64,000 nt of DNA from Carboxylicivirga taeanensis (lineage in GTDB: Bacteria; Bacteroidota; Bacteroidia; Bacteroidales; Marinilabiliaceae): NCBI RefSeq assembly GCF_051851475.1, contig NZ_JBPUSJ010000002.1, forward strand, positions 62,001-126,000, in the 5' to 3' direction. Shown here piece by piece: positions 44,324 through 53,259 of the stretch; the stretch's first letter is position 1, and every line of letters starts with the position of its first letter. A model generated the notes under the pieces. The model saw nothing but the letters and a program-made list of their open reading frames with translations. It was not told the origin of the DNA and searched no databases. Both the position numbers and the translations under genes were made by a program.

Positions 44324-45583
44324 ATGAGAGTATTTAAGTTTGGAGGCGCATCAGTAAAGGATGCTTCAGGTGTTAAAAACCTGTCTCAAATTGTAGGGGC
44401 AGTTAAAGAACCCTTGATTGTAGTTGTATCGGCAATGGGCAAAACGACCAATGCCATGGAAACTATTGTTGAAGCTTATATGGAGCGAGATATGCGCTTG
44501 GTGCAAGAGCGTTATCATCAGGTCCGGAGCTATCACCTGCAGGTTGCAGAGGAGTTGTTTGGGCGCGATAATGCTTGCCTTAATGACTTACTGAGTCAGC
44601 TGGAACAGAAGCTGGAGATGGAGCCTTCTCTTAATTATGACTTTGAGTATGACCAAATTGTGCCGTTTGGTGAGTTGTTTAGCACCACCATCATCAGTGC
44701 CTACCTTAACAGTATAAAATTACGGAATGAGTGGCTTGATATCCGCCGATATATTCGTACCGATGATTGTTTCCGAAGTGCGAATGTTGATTGGCCACTC
44801 ACCGAGGAGTTGTTGGGCGCAAAGCTGGCTGATAGTCAGGAGCAGCTGTTTGTTACGCAGGGGTTTATTGGTTCCACCGAAACAAATCTGACCACAACGC
44901 TGGGGCGCGAAGGTTCTGATTTTACCGGCGCCATTATTGCGCATGTTTTAGATGCCGAGAGTTTGGTTATATGGAAAGATGTGCCTGGGGTGCTTAATGC
45001 CGATCCGCGTTGGTACCCGCGAGCAGTTAAAATTGATGAGCTTTCTTACTGGGAAGCCATTGAGCTAACCTACTATGGTGCACAGGTAATTCATCCAAAA
45101 ACGCTCAAGCCCCTTCAGAATAAGCAGATTCCATTGCTGGTTAATTCTTTCCTTAAGCCGCAATTGCAGGGAACAATTATTCAAAGCAGCGAGCAAAGTG
45201 GTGAGCTGCAGCCTATTTTTGTATTGAAACAAAATCAGGTGCTGATTTCTATGTCGCCTAAAGATTTTTCTTTTATCGTGGAAGAGAGCTTAAGTGGTAT
45301 TTTTCAAATCTTTTCGAAGCATCGCATTACATTAAATATGATTCAGACTTCAGCACTTAACTTTTCGGTGTGCGTAGATGATTCGAAGCGCTTGAAGGCG
45401 GCTATTGATGATTTGCAGGAGTACTTTGATGTGAGGTATAATGAAGATATCGAATTAGTTACTATTCGGCACTATACCGATGAGGCAATTAACGAACTTA
45501 TTGAAGGTAAAGAAGTGGTTGATTCGCAGGTGAGTCGAAAAACTGCTCGTTTTGTCTTAAAAGCTTCGGAGTGGAAGTTTTAA
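44324..45583 (+). CDS. Aspartate kinase, monofunctional
   Basis: A 419-residue kinase. FKFGGASVKDASGV is the lysine/substrate motif, GEL FSTTIISAYLN the N-terminal domain end, and LGREGSDFTGAIIAH the nucleotide region, followed by DVPGVLNADPRWYP. Two ACT domains follow from about residue 305 (VLISMSPKDFSFIVEESLSGIFQIF and FSVCVDDSKRLKAAIDDLQEYF). It makes aspartyl phosphate for lysine, threonine and methionine; the ACT domains suggest feedback control. There is no fused homoserine dehydrogenase. lysC/thrA type cannot be told apart. Confidence 0.93.
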   Translation: MRVFKFGGASVKDASGVKNLSQIVGAVKEPLIVVVSAMGKTTNAMETIVEAYMERDMRLVQERYHQVRSYHLQVAEELFGRDNACLNDLLSQLEQKLEMEPSLNYDFEYDQIVPFGELFSTTIISAYLNSIKLRNEWLDIRRYIRTDDCFRSANVDWPLTEELLGAKLADSQEQLFVTQGFIGSTETNLTTTLGREGSDFTGAIIAHVLDAESLVIWKDVPGVLNADPRWYPRAVKIDELSYWEAIELTYYGAQVIHPKTLKPLQNKQIPLLVNSFLKPQLQGTIIQSSEQSGELQPIFVLKQNQVLISMSPKDFSFIVEESLSGIFQIFSKHRITLNMIQTSALNFSVCVDDSKRLKAAIDDLQEYFDVRYNEDIELVTIRHYTDEAINELIEGKEVVDSQVSRKTARFVLKASEWKF

Positions 45584-45611
45584 TGAATTAGTTGGTAAAT
45601 GAAGCACTACT

Positions 45612-45635
45612 GTTCCCCTTTTGATAAAGGGGAAC
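45612..45635. terminator. Hairpin after the aspartate kinase gene
   Basis: GTTCCCCTT and AAGGGGAAC pair with a 6 nt loop, 28 bp after the aspartate kinase stop and 42 bp before the end of the convergent lipoprotein gene. No long T tract follows on either strand. Confidence 0.45.
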
Positions 45636-45677
45636 TAGCATCATAAGCAAAGAACATAAAGGCTTTCTAATTGATGA

Positions 45678-46187
45678 TTAATCTCTCATTTTCACATAAA
45701 AAGCCGCTTTGTAGCCCAGTAATTCACCATCTTCCGACAGGTACTCGTAGGCCAGTAAAATGGCATGTACCTGCTTGGTCATTATCAATTGTTGCTCATC
45801 AAAGTGCCAGGTTTCCCAAAATTGTAATTTGGCTACCTTATCCCGCTTGAAATCGTCCTGGTCTTCTATTGCTTTTACCTCTGCAACTGTCAGTTCCTTG
45901 TGGGTGCTATAGCTATACGCTTTTGCATTGTGCTGGTAGATGGCATCAAATACCTGGTTGACCAGTTGCTCTCTTTTGAGACGGCTAAGACAGTGTTCTG
46001 TCCACGTGTCATAAGGATCGGCGTTTTTAATGAGTACCGGGTAAATAATGGTGTCGGCCAGGCATGTTCCCGGAGCCGGGAGAGTGGCTGCGCTGTTGGT
46101 TGAAGCAGGCTGATTACAGGCCTGTAGTAGAATGAAAAAGCACATGGCAGCTGGTGCCAGGTGCTTTATTATGTGGTTGATATTCAT
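45678..46187 (-). CDS. Small lipoprotein resembling the GldN/PorN core
   Basis: A 169-residue lipoprotein (signal ends FFILLQAC at residue 24). Mature residues contain a helical stretch (LVNQVFDAIYQHNAKAYSYSTHKELTVAEV) and then KLQFWETWHFDEQQLIMTKQVHAILLAYEYLSEDGELLGY in outline. This order of an AY-rich helix, an E-W-x-F-D motif, an I-x-A-x-x-E-Y strand and a D-G-x-x-x-GY turn is like the core of GldN/PorN, a T9SS periplasmic ring protein. It is much shorter than GldN. It lies downstream of pyrC; its function is unknown. Confidence 0.7.
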   Translation of the reverse strand: MNINHIIKHLAPAAMCFFILLQACNQPASTNSAATLPAPGTCLADTIIYPVLIKNADPYDTWTEHCLSRLKREQLVNQVFDAIYQHNAKAYSYSTHKELTVAEVKAIEDQDDFKRDKVAKLQFWETWHFDEQQLIMTKQVHAILLAYEYLSEDGELLGYKAAFYVKMRD

Positions 46188-46205
46188 TATTTATTAGCTG
46201 TGTGT

Positions 46206-47543
46206 TTATCGATCGAAAACCAAACGTTCACCTCTGATTGATGGATTGACTTTTCCGTTGGAGTAGGCTAGCTGACCATTGATTAGTGTGTGTACTACTT
46301 TATGAGAAAAGCGGGTGCCTTCAAACGGCGACCATCCGCATTTGTAAAGGATGTTTTCCGGGGCAACCTCCCAGCTGCTGTTCGGATCAACCAATACCAA
46401 ATCTGCCTTATAGTCTTTTCGGATAAAGCCGCGCTTATTTATTTGAAATAAAATAGCCGGGTTGTGGCTCATTTTTTCTGCCACCAGCTCATAGCTAAAA
46501 ACACCCTGTTTAACCATTTCCAGCATAGAAACCAAGGCGTGCTGCACCAATGGGCCCCCCGAAGGCGCACTGAAATATTTGTTGTTTTTTTCCTCCATGG
46601 TATGTGGGGCGTGGTCGGTTGCCACTACATCAAGGGTGCTGTTAAGCAGGCCTTCTCGCAAAGCTTCGCGATCTTTTTCAGATTTAACAGCCGGATTCCA
46701 CTTAATGCGTGCCCCATATTTGTCGTAATCGGCATCGGTGAACCACAGGTGGTGCACGCACACTTCGCCGGTTACTTTTTTCTCGCTAAGTGGCATGTTT
46801 TTGTCTAAAAGTTCCAGTTCCTCGGCCGAACTTAAATGTAATATATGCAGGCGTGCCCCGTGCTTGCGTGCCAGTTCAGATGCTTTTTTTGATGATTTAT
46901 AGCAGGCCTCGGCTGAGCGAATAACCGGATGGTATTTAAAGGGCATGTCCTCACCAAACTTATTCTTATAAATGGTGGTATTCTCCCTGATAATATCTTC
47001 ATCTTCACAGTGAGTGGCAATAAGTGTCGGACTTTCGGCAAAAATACGCCCAAGAATAGCTTCGTTGTCCACAAGCATATTGCCTGTTGATGAACCCATA
47101 AATACTTTGATGCCACATACTGTTTGTGGATCTGTTTTCAGAATTTCCTCAATATTGTCGTTAGTGGCTCCCAGATAGAAAGAGTAGTTGGCTGCTGAGT
47201 CAGTGGCCGCAATCTGAAATTTTTGTTCTAGTATTTCGTGGGTGGTAGCTTGCGGCTTGGTGTTGGGCATTTCCATAAATGAAGTAATTCCGCCGGCTAC
47301 AGCTGCTCGCGACTCACTTGCAATATTGGCTTTCTGAGTTAGTCCTGGCTCGCGAAAGTGTACCTGATCGTCTATTGCACCCGGGAACAACAATAATCCA
47401 TCTGCATCGATCTCCTGATCGGCCTTTGGAAGTTCGCCATTGGTTATAATCTCCTTAATGAGATCGTTTTCGATAAAAACACTCCCAATGAATTTTTTGC
47501 CTTCGTTTACAATGGTGGCATGCTTTATTAATAAGGTCGACAT
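46206..47543 (-). CDS. pyrC: Dihydroorotase (amidohydrolase family)
   Basis: A 445-residue amidohydrolase. Motifs are FPGAIDDQVHFREPGLTQKANI, MEMPNTKPQ, GIKVFMGSSTGNMLV, THCEDED, LHILHLSSAEE and VATDHAPHTMEEK. It closes or opens dihydroorotate in pyrimidine synthesis. The first metal His of the usual HxH pair is Gln here (DQVHF); similar sequences are common in Bacteroidota, so this is a family trait. It could also be a paralogous allantoinase-like enzyme, but the order of motifs favours dihydroorotase. Confidence 0.9.
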   Translation of the reverse strand: MSTLLIKHATIVNEGKKFIGSVFIENDLIKEIITNGELPKADQEIDADGLLLFPGAIDDQVHFREPGLTQKANIASESRAAVAGGITSFMEMPNTKPQATTHEILEQKFQIAATDSAANYSFYLGATNDNIEEILKTDPQTVCGIKVFMGSSTGNMLVDNEAILGRIFAESPTLIATHCEDEDIIRENTTIYKNKFGEDMPFKYHPVIRSAEACYKSSKKASELARKHGARLHILHLSSAEELELLDKNMPLSEKKVTGEVCVHHLWFTDADYDKYGARIKWNPAVKSEKDREALREGLLNSTLDVVATDHAPHTMEEKNNKYFSAPSGGPLVQHALVSMLEMVKQGVFSYELVAEKMSHNPAILFQINKRGFIRKDYKADLVLVDPNSSWEVAPENILYKCGWSPFEGTRFSHKVVHTLINGQLAYSNGKVNPSIRGERLVFDR

Positions 47544-47693
47544 ATTTATGAGTTGATATGTTTACAATTTATTATGCTTGATTTACTTATTTCTCAAACA
47601 CCGCTCAGTCAATTTAGTTGGCTTTTTTGCAAAGTTCTAAATAATTATTTCTAAAATCCATTGATGCTGCCGATGTTTGTGTGGTGTTCATCA

Positions 47694-48428
47694 CTATCTT
47701 TTGTAGGACTTAAACCAGCTGGATATTTTCATTTTAATAACGCCCCAAACGGCTTCATTAAAGATGCCGCCGCTCATTTTGGAGGTTCCTTCGGTACGAT
47801 CGGTAAATATGATAGGTACCTCTACAATATTAAAACCAAATTTCCAGGTTGTGAACTTCATTTCTATCTGAAACGCATATCCTTTGAGCCTGATGTTGTC
47901 GAGCTGGATGGTTTCCAGCACTTGTCGGCTGTAGCATTTAAAACCGGCGGTTGTATCCATCACTTTCATGCCGGTAACAAAGCGCACGTAAACGGATGCA
48001 AAATACGACATTAGTACACGTCCCATGGGCCAGTTAACGACGTTAACACCCGAAATATAACGCGATCCAATGGCCAAATCAGCGCCGGCCAGGCAGGCAT
48101 CGTGCAGGTTTATTAAATCTTTTGGAGGGTGCGAAAAGTCGGCATCCATCTCAAATATGTAGTCGTATCCTTTTTCAATGGCCCATTTAAAACCAGTGAT
48201 GTAAGCCGTTCCTAGTCCCAGTTTACCAGCGCGTTCCAAAATATGTAGCTGCCCTTGATGTGTTTTCATCAACTCTTTAACAATGGCGGCCGTTCCATCT
48301 GGCGAGTTGTCATCAATGATTAGTACTTCGAAGCGTCGCGGTAAGCCAAATACCGCTGCTATGATGGCCTCAATATTTTCTTTTTCGTTATAGGTCGGTA
48401 TAATAACCAGGTTTCTTGTGTTCTCCAT
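47694..48428 (-). CDS. Polyprenol-phosphate mannosyltransferase (DPM1-like GT2)
   Basis: A 244-residue single-domain GT2 enzyme. LVIIPTYNEKENIEAII, LIIDDNSPDGT, IFEMDADFSHPPKDL and GFKCYSRQVLETI match DPM1 and bacterial Ppm1, and there is no C-terminal membrane helix. It transfers mannose from GDP-mannose to a polyprenyl phosphate at the inner membrane. It is upstream of dihydroorotase on the same strand, 150 bp away, so they may or may not share a transcript. The sugar could differ. Confidence 0.9.
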   Translation of the reverse strand: MENTRNLVIIPTYNEKENIEAIIAAVFGLPRRFEVLIIDDNSPDGTAAIVKELMKTHQGQLHILERAGKLGLGTAYITGFKWAIEKGYDYIFEMDADFSHPPKDLINLHDACLAGADLAIGSRYISGVNVVNWPMGRVLMSYFASVYVRFVTGMKVMDTTAGFKCYSRQVLETIQLDNIRLKGYAFQIEMKFTTWKFGFNIVEVPIIFTDRTEGTSKMSGGIFNEAVWGVIKMKISSWFKSYKR

Positions 48429-48940
48429 AATGCCTTGCTCAAGCGTGTGTGGGTATGCCCTTAATCAATTTAAAGGCTAAAGGTAATAAGAATATCGATT
48501 GAGCGTATATGGATAGTGATTAGTAGTCAATACTCAGTAGTGTAGCAGCAGGCAGTTCGAAAGTCGGTAGTCCGTTGCAAATCACACCTGGTGAAAATAT
48601 GGATGATATTAGCTTTTGGGAACTTTAGGCTGATATAAGGCCAAAGAGTGGTGCCTCTGTTTTGATGAATGGTCTGAGGCCGGTTATGGCCTTCGCCGGA
48701 AGGGAGCGCATCTGAGCTGTGAGATGACTATAATCTATTGGTGGTTAGTGTTCTTGTGCTTTTGATTACACGACATTATTTATATATTGGGATGGTGGTG
48801 TTAAATGCAGGGATTAATTTTTTATGAAAAATGAATAGGTGAAACTATTGGAAAGCAGTTTGTGGTTAAATATTCACAATCGTTTAATACTACTTAGCTC
48901 TCTGAAAAGTCTTTGATAATTGAATAAATAGAAATTAAAA
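48429..48940. other. Gene-free stretch of about 510 bp
   Basis: No coding signal is seen in any frame. 48530-48600 has a run of short AGTAG/AGTCGG-like repeats similar to decayed interspersed repeats. The rest is AT-rich and probably holds the promoters of the two divergent neighbours. I see no RNA gene. Confidence 0.5.
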
Positions 48941-49342
48941 ATGGAACATTTAGGTTCGTGTTTATGCCGAAAGGTTAAATATCGGGTAACAGGCAGTTTT
49001 GACGGATTTTATTTGTGTCATTGTCGCTATTGCCAAAAAGGCACAGGTTCGGCTCATGGTGCCAATCTGTTTTCAAATGCCGGCCAGCTGCAGTGGTTAA
49101 AGGGGGAGCATGAAGTGCGCAGGTACCAGCCGCCAAGGAGCAGACATGTAAAAGCGTTTTGTAAAAATTGTGGCGCCGCACTGCCCAACTTGCAAATGGA
49201 TGGAAAGGTATTGGTGGTGCCGGCAGGAAGTTTGGATACAGCACTGACGAAACGGCCGGATGGCCATATTTTTGCTGCTCACAAGGCAGAATGGGAGGAG
49301 TCTCTGGAAAAGGTTCCTTACTATCCTATCTTGCCAGAATAG
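48941..49342 (+). CDS. GFA/CENP-V family zinc protein
   Basis: A 133-residue protein. Zinc cysteines are in LGSCLCRKVKY, LCHCRYCQKGTGS and FCKNCGAAL, the order of the GFA (glutathione-dependent formaldehyde-activating) fold. Most bacterial members have no proven link to formaldehyde. It is alone on its strand with gene-free DNA before it. Its function is unknown. Confidence 0.88.
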   Translation: MEHLGSCLCRKVKYRVTGSFDGFYLCHCRYCQKGTGSAHGANLFSNAGQLQWLKGEHEVRRYQPPRSRHVKAFCKNCGAALPNLQMDGKVLVVPAGSLDTALTKRPDGHIFAAHKAEWEESLEKVPYYPILPE

Positions 49343-49489
49343 TTAAGCGTGTTTTGTTTATGACATGCTGAAGTGTTCTTTAAGGGCTTACTTTCTGAAT
49401 CGTGCTCTGTAGTTGTCGCGCATTACTTATTCAGACGACTCAAAACTCAATAGTTTAGTCAGGGGTATCCGTATTTTTCAGTTCTGCAC

Positions 49490-49524
49490 AAAAAAACAAC
49501 AACCATGCGCAAGTACATGGTTGT
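49490..49524 (-). terminator. Terminator of the nucleoside kinase gene
   Basis: ACAACCATG (49499-49507) pairs with CATGGTTGT (49516-49524), 8 nt loop. On the minus strand a T-rich tract (TGTTTTTTT) follows. It is 38 bp after the stop codon. Confidence 0.85.
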
Positions 49525-49562
49525 CTTTAAATTATCATTTACTTTGTCATTAATGCAGTACA

Positions 49563-51221
49563 TCAATACTCGAAGCTACTGCCGCCTAAAAACTCTCTGA
49601 TGATTGATGTTGGAGGTATTCCATTGGCCTGTATAGGTTTAAAGTAGCTGAAGAACTTCAACAGACGCCTCGCTTCAACAAATTCAGGTTGATTGGGCTG
49701 TACTTCCAGTAAAATTGGCTCGGCCTGCTGTTTTAGCACCGAAAGCTCATAAAGCAGGGCAGTGTTAAACATAACGTCAGCCTCCTCCTGATACGGAAAG
49801 ATGTGTTCATCTTCTCCGCGTCGCACGCTGGCCCAGCGGGATATGGTATCCTGCGCCGAGTAGTTGCGGTATTTATAATCGCGCACAATGCGCCTGATTA
49901 GGCGGTTATCGGTGGTGTGAATCAGGTTTTGATCATCGATATTAACCGAGGTGAGGGCAGACACGTAAACTTTAAATTTAGACTGCTCGGGAATAAGGTG
50001 TGTTAGCTGTGGGTTAAGACCGTGAATCCCTTCTATAATCAAAATATTATCCGGACTCATGCAAAGTTTTTCGCCATCGTAGTAACGCTGTCCGCTTTCG
50101 AAGTTAAATTTTGGAATTTCTACCTCTTTGCCAGCCAGCAGGTCGAGCAGTTGTTGGTTAAATAGTTCTATGTCCAGGGCCTCCAGGGCCTCAAAGTCAT
50201 ACTGGCCGTGCTCATCCAGTGGTGTATTTTCCCGGTTAACAAAGTAATTGTCGAGCGAGAGGTTGAGAGGTTTCATGCCGGCTACCATTAGCTGGATAGC
50301 CAGTCGCTTACCAAAGGTGGTTTTTCCGCTTGATGAAGGCCCGCTGATGAGTACCAGTTTAACCGATTTCTTTCGGGTTTCAATCATATCAGCAATATGA
50401 CCAATCTTTTTTTCGTGCAGTGCTTCCGATATTTTAATCAGTGTTTCTGCTTTTCCGTTGCTGCATGATTCGTTAATATCAGCCAGGTTTCTAACGTTGA
50501 GTACCTTGTTCCATTGGCTGAACTCCTGAAAAATGTCAAACATTTTATTTTGTACAACAATGTCCTCCAGTTCATTGGGCTGAGTGCGTTTAGGAATCTG
50601 CAGCAACATACCGTTATAGTATTTAATCAGGTCAAACACCTTCAGGTAGCCGGTGGATGGAACGAGGTAACCATAATATAACCCAATGTGTTTTTCCAGT
50701 TGATGATAGGAGGTATACATCTGTCCGCGATGACGAATAAGGGCTGTTTTGTCCGGCTGGTTTTGCTGTTCAAAACGCTTGATGACTTCCTCTGATTCTT
50801 CTTCGTGGCGGATAAAAGGGGTGTCTGAATGAATTATCTCTTGCATCCTGCTTTGAATGGCCAATACATCCTCAATGTCAAGTTCTTCTCCTTCCAGGAA
50901 GCAGTAGGTACCCTTCGAAACGGAGTGTTCAATGCGCAGGCATGCGTTGGGATAAAGCTCATTTGCTGCTTTATACAGGACTAAGGATAAGCTGCGGATA
51001 TACATGCGCATCCCATCTGGCCGGGTAATATCAATAAACTCAATGGTTTTCGGATGGTATATTTCGTAGGATAACTCACGCAGTTTATTATTGACATAGG
51101 CACCCAATATGGGGGTTTTAAGTTTAATGCCCATGTCTTTTGCAATTTCCTCAAGGGTAGAGCCTGCTTTGTAGCAGTTTACCTTGTTGTTATTGAGGCA
51201 TTTTATATGAACTGTTTTCAT
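49563..51221 (-). CDS. TGS-domain nucleoside/uridine kinase
   Basis: A 552-residue protein. Residues 1-65 resemble a TGS domain (HIKCLNNNKVNCYKAGSTLEEIAKDMG), 66-230 a region like the threonyl-tRNA synthetase editing/second additional domain, and 285-500 a uridine kinase / phosphoribulokinase fold with P-loop GPSSSGKTTF (294-303), DNYFVNRENTPLDEHGQYDFE and IIEGIHGLNP. This fusion is typical of a Bacteroidota/Firmicutes nucleoside kinase group. The nucleoside is not established; uridine is most likely from the kinase part. Confidence 0.88.
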   Translation of the reverse strand: MKTVHIKCLNNNKVNCYKAGSTLEEIAKDMGIKLKTPILGAYVNNKLRELSYEIYHPKTIEFIDITRPDGMRMYIRSLSLVLYKAANELYPNACLRIEHSVSKGTYCFLEGEELDIEDVLAIQSRMQEIIHSDTPFIRHEEESEEVIKRFEQQNQPDKTALIRHRGQMYTSYHQLEKHIGLYYGYLVPSTGYLKVFDLIKYYNGMLLQIPKRTQPNELEDIVVQNKMFDIFQEFSQWNKVLNVRNLADINESCSNGKAETLIKISEALHEKKIGHIADMIETRKKSVKLVLISGPSSSGKTTFGKRLAIQLMVAGMKPLNLSLDNYFVNRENTPLDEHGQYDFEALEALDIELFNQQLLDLLAGKEVEIPKFNFESGQRYYDGEKLCMSPDNILIIEGIHGLNPQLTHLIPEQSKFKVYVSALTSVNIDDQNLIHTTDNRLIRRIVRDYKYRNYSAQDTISRWASVRRGEDEHIFPYQEEADVMFNTALLYELSVLKQQAEPILLEVQPNQPEFVEARRLLKFFSYFKPIQANGIPPTSIIREFLGGSSFEY

Positions 51222-51502
51222 TTATATTGCATTTATTTTTATTGGCTAATAAAAATAGGATAATTACTGCATATTAAGCATAAAGTTTGCCTAAAATGGT
51301 AGAATACCCTGTTCAATTCAGTAGGAACAGGATTGAAGATGCAAGCAGTAGGCAATATTTTGAGCTGATGTTTAGTTTTTTGAATACGTGCAATGTTCTT
51401 CCAGAAAGGAAGAATAACCCAATGTGGAAGACTCAGTTTTCGGCCGATAGGGAGCTTACAGCGGGAAGGGTTTTGCAGGCAAATACCTTTGCTCAGTTAT
51501 TC
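51222..51502. other. Gene-free stretch between nucleoside kinase and dps terminator
   Basis: No supported gene. A 107-codon plus-strand frame at 51287-51610 runs across the dps terminator and the dps 3' end and lacks protein-like composition. Confidence 0.55.
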
Positions 51503-51536
51503 ACAAAAAAAAGCGCCCGGGTGATGGGGGCGCTTT
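51503..51536 (-). terminator. Terminator of dps
   Basis: AAAGCGCCC (51510-51518) and GGGCGCTTT (51528-51536) form a GC-rich stem. On the minus strand TTTTTTTT follows. It is 22 bp after the dps stop. Confidence 0.92.
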
Positions 51537-51557
51537 CTGCGGTCAAACAATTATTTG

Positions 51558-52037
51558 TTACTTACTCAACCAGGAGTGTAACATCCAAAGTGTTTTTTCC
51601 TGCTGACTGAGGTAATCGGTTAACAGGGTGATTGTACCTTCGTCATCTGCCTCCTGAGCTAATGGCAGTATTGCTTTTTCAAGTTTAATAAGAGTTGCCA
51701 TGTTTTCCAGGGTAAGTTCCATACACTCGTGACCCTGAGTCACATTCTTTGCCGGTTTTATTTCTGCCTGCTCCAGGTAATCGCTAAAGGTGTGCATTGG
51801 TGTGCCACCCAATGTTAACACCCGTTCGGCAATTTCGTCCACTTTAACAACTGCATCGTTGTATAATTCTTCAAATTTGAGGTGAAGCTCAAAAAACTTT
51901 TCCCCCTTAACGTTCCAGTGGAAACCGCGCAGGTTTTGATAATATAACTGATAATTGGCAAGGAGCTTATTGAGCTCATTAACGAGTTGTTGGCTTTCCT
52001 GTTTTTTTAGTCCTAATAGTTCATTAATCGTCTTCAT
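51558..52037 (-). CDS. dps: Dps family DNA-binding ferritin-like protein
   Basis: A 159-residue protein from the ATG at 52037; the longer frame to 52127 runs through the promoter and is not coding. The inter-subunit ferroxidase residues are in RGFHWNVKGEKFFELHLKFEELYND and VDEIAERVLTLGG. Dps stores iron using hydrogen peroxide and protects DNA. The N-terminal tail (MKTINELLGLKKQES) is short, so DNA binding is not certain. It is divergent from oxyR, which fits peroxide control. Confidence 0.94.
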   Translation of the reverse strand: MKTINELLGLKKQESQQLVNELNKLLANYQLYYQNLRGFHWNVKGEKFFELHLKFEELYNDAVVKVDEIAERVLTLGGTPMHTFSDYLEQAEIKPAKNVTQGHECMELTLENMATLIKLEKAILPLAQEADDEGTITLLTDYLSQQEKTLWMLHSWLSK

Positions 52038-52072
52038 AAAGTGTTTGGTTTTATTTGTTTTAAATGTTATTA

Positions 52073-52104
52073 CAAATATACGCACCCTATATGTATCAAT
52101 CAAA
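52073..52104 (-). promoter_or_regulatory. Promoter of dps
   Basis: On the minus strand TTTG (52101-52104) and TATATTTG (52073-52080) are 20 bp apart, a good Bacteroidota promoter. It is 35 bp before the dps ATG. Confidence 0.8.
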
Positions 52105-52105
52105 T

Positions 52106-52122
52106 AGATATATTTTATATCT
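52106..52122. promoter_or_regulatory. Putative OxyR operator between dps and oxyR
   Basis: AGATATA-TTT-TATATCT is a perfect 7 bp palindrome that ends 2 bp upstream of the dps -33 box. The position fits an activator site for dps and a control site for oxyR. The sequence only loosely resembles the E. coli OxyR motif (ATAG...CTAT), and AT-rich palindromes can arise by chance. Confidence 0.5.
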
Positions 52123-52156
52123 TGCATCGATATTATTTATACTAATTGAAACACAA

Positions 52157-53104
52157 ATGCTTGGACTAAACTTGCAGCAACTCGAATACCTGGTTGCTGT
52201 TGATAACTATAAACAGTTTACTATTGCCGCTGAGAAATGCTTTGTAACGCAGCCCACCTTAAGTATGCAAATCAAGAAGGCTGAAGAGCAATTGGACATT
52301 GTGATTTTTGATCGTACGAAGCAGCCTATTTTAACTACTCCTGTAGGTCAGAAACTGGTTGATCAGGCCAGAGTGGTGATCAATGAATACAACCGTCTTG
52401 AAGAAATTGTACGCGAAGAATCCGGGCGGATAGAAGGCAGCCTCACCATTGGAATCATACCGTCGCTCGCTCCTTATTTGTTACCATTGTTTGTGGGGCA
52501 TTTTAAAAAGCATAATCCGCTGGTTAATATTTCTTTTAAGGAGATGATTACCGAGGAATTGGTTAAAGCGCTAAAGCAGGATGTGCTGGATGCTGCTATT
52601 TTGGTAACACCATTGGAGGAAAATGATATTATTGAGCAGCCATTGTTTTATGAGGATGTACTGATTTATGCACACCCTAATCACTCTTTACACAAAGTAG
52701 ATGTCCTAACGGTAGATATGCTCACGCCATCGGGCTTATGGCTGCTTGATGAAGGACATTGTTTTCGTTCGCAGGTGTTGAATCTTTGTGAGCTGCAAGA
52801 AAATTTGAGTTCAGATCTGCCGCTGCATTTTGAGAGCGGTTCGCTGGATACCATTCGAAAAATGGTAGATGCCGAAGGCGGCTATACCTTGCTTCCTGGT
52901 TTGGCCGCCGAAGAGCTGGCTTTTGACTTGCATAAGCAGGTTAAAGAGTTTGAATCGCCAGTGCCGATGCGTGAGGTGAGCATGGTGTACTCCAGGGCTT
53001 TTTATAAGCGTCTGCTGCTGGAGCGACTGGCCGATTCGGTGAAAGCCAGTGTGCCAGAAGAAATGCTGGATAAAGAACGTGGCCATGTTGTAGAATGGAA
53101 GTAA
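52157..53104 (+). CDS. oxyR: Peroxide-sensing LysR regulator OxyR
   Basis: A 315-residue LysR protein from the ATG at 52157. The HTH is LQQLEYLVAVDNYKQFTIAAEKCFVTQPTLSMQIKKAEEQL in outline. Redox cysteines are Cys202 and Cys211 in DEGHCFRSQVLNLC, the same spacing and context as Cys199/Cys208 of E. coli OxyR. It lies back-to-back with dps, a usual target. An upstream in-frame ATG at 52064 lies in the shared promoter region and is not used. Confidence 0.93.
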   Translation: MLGLNLQQLEYLVAVDNYKQFTIAAEKCFVTQPTLSMQIKKAEEQLDIVIFDRTKQPILTTPVGQKLVDQARVVINEYNRLEEIVREESGRIEGSLTIGIIPSLAPYLLPLFVGHFKKHNPLVNISFKEMITEELVKALKQDVLDAAILVTPLEENDIIEQPLFYEDVLIYAHPNHSLHKVDVLTVDMLTPSGLWLLDEGHCFRSQVLNLCELQENLSSDLPLHFESGSLDTIRKMVDAEGGYTLLPGLAAEELAFDLHKQVKEFESPVPMREVSMVYSRAFYKRLLLERLADSVKASVPEEMLDKERGHVVEWK

Positions 53105-53132
53105 CATTGCTGCTGCAGAAAGGCAGCAATGT
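53104..53132 (+). terminator. Hairpin directly after oxyR
   Basis: ACATTGCTGC and GCAGCAATGT form a perfect 10 bp stem with a 9 nt loop that starts in the stop codon. No T tract follows, so it may be a pause or RNA-stability element more than a classical terminator. Confidence 0.55.
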
Positions 53133-53259
53133 ATGCGAGTGCGCGTTTGGTGTGGGAGAAATACGTATCAGCCGAGGAAATGATGCCGTTTTATTGGTGA
53201 ATGTGTGAATTAGTGCCCTGTTGATTGTTTGGGATCGACAGGTCTTCTAACTATTCAAC

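Noticed and set aside
51287..51610. A 107-codon plus-strand frame
   Set aside because: It spans the dps terminator and dps 3' end and has no protein-like features.
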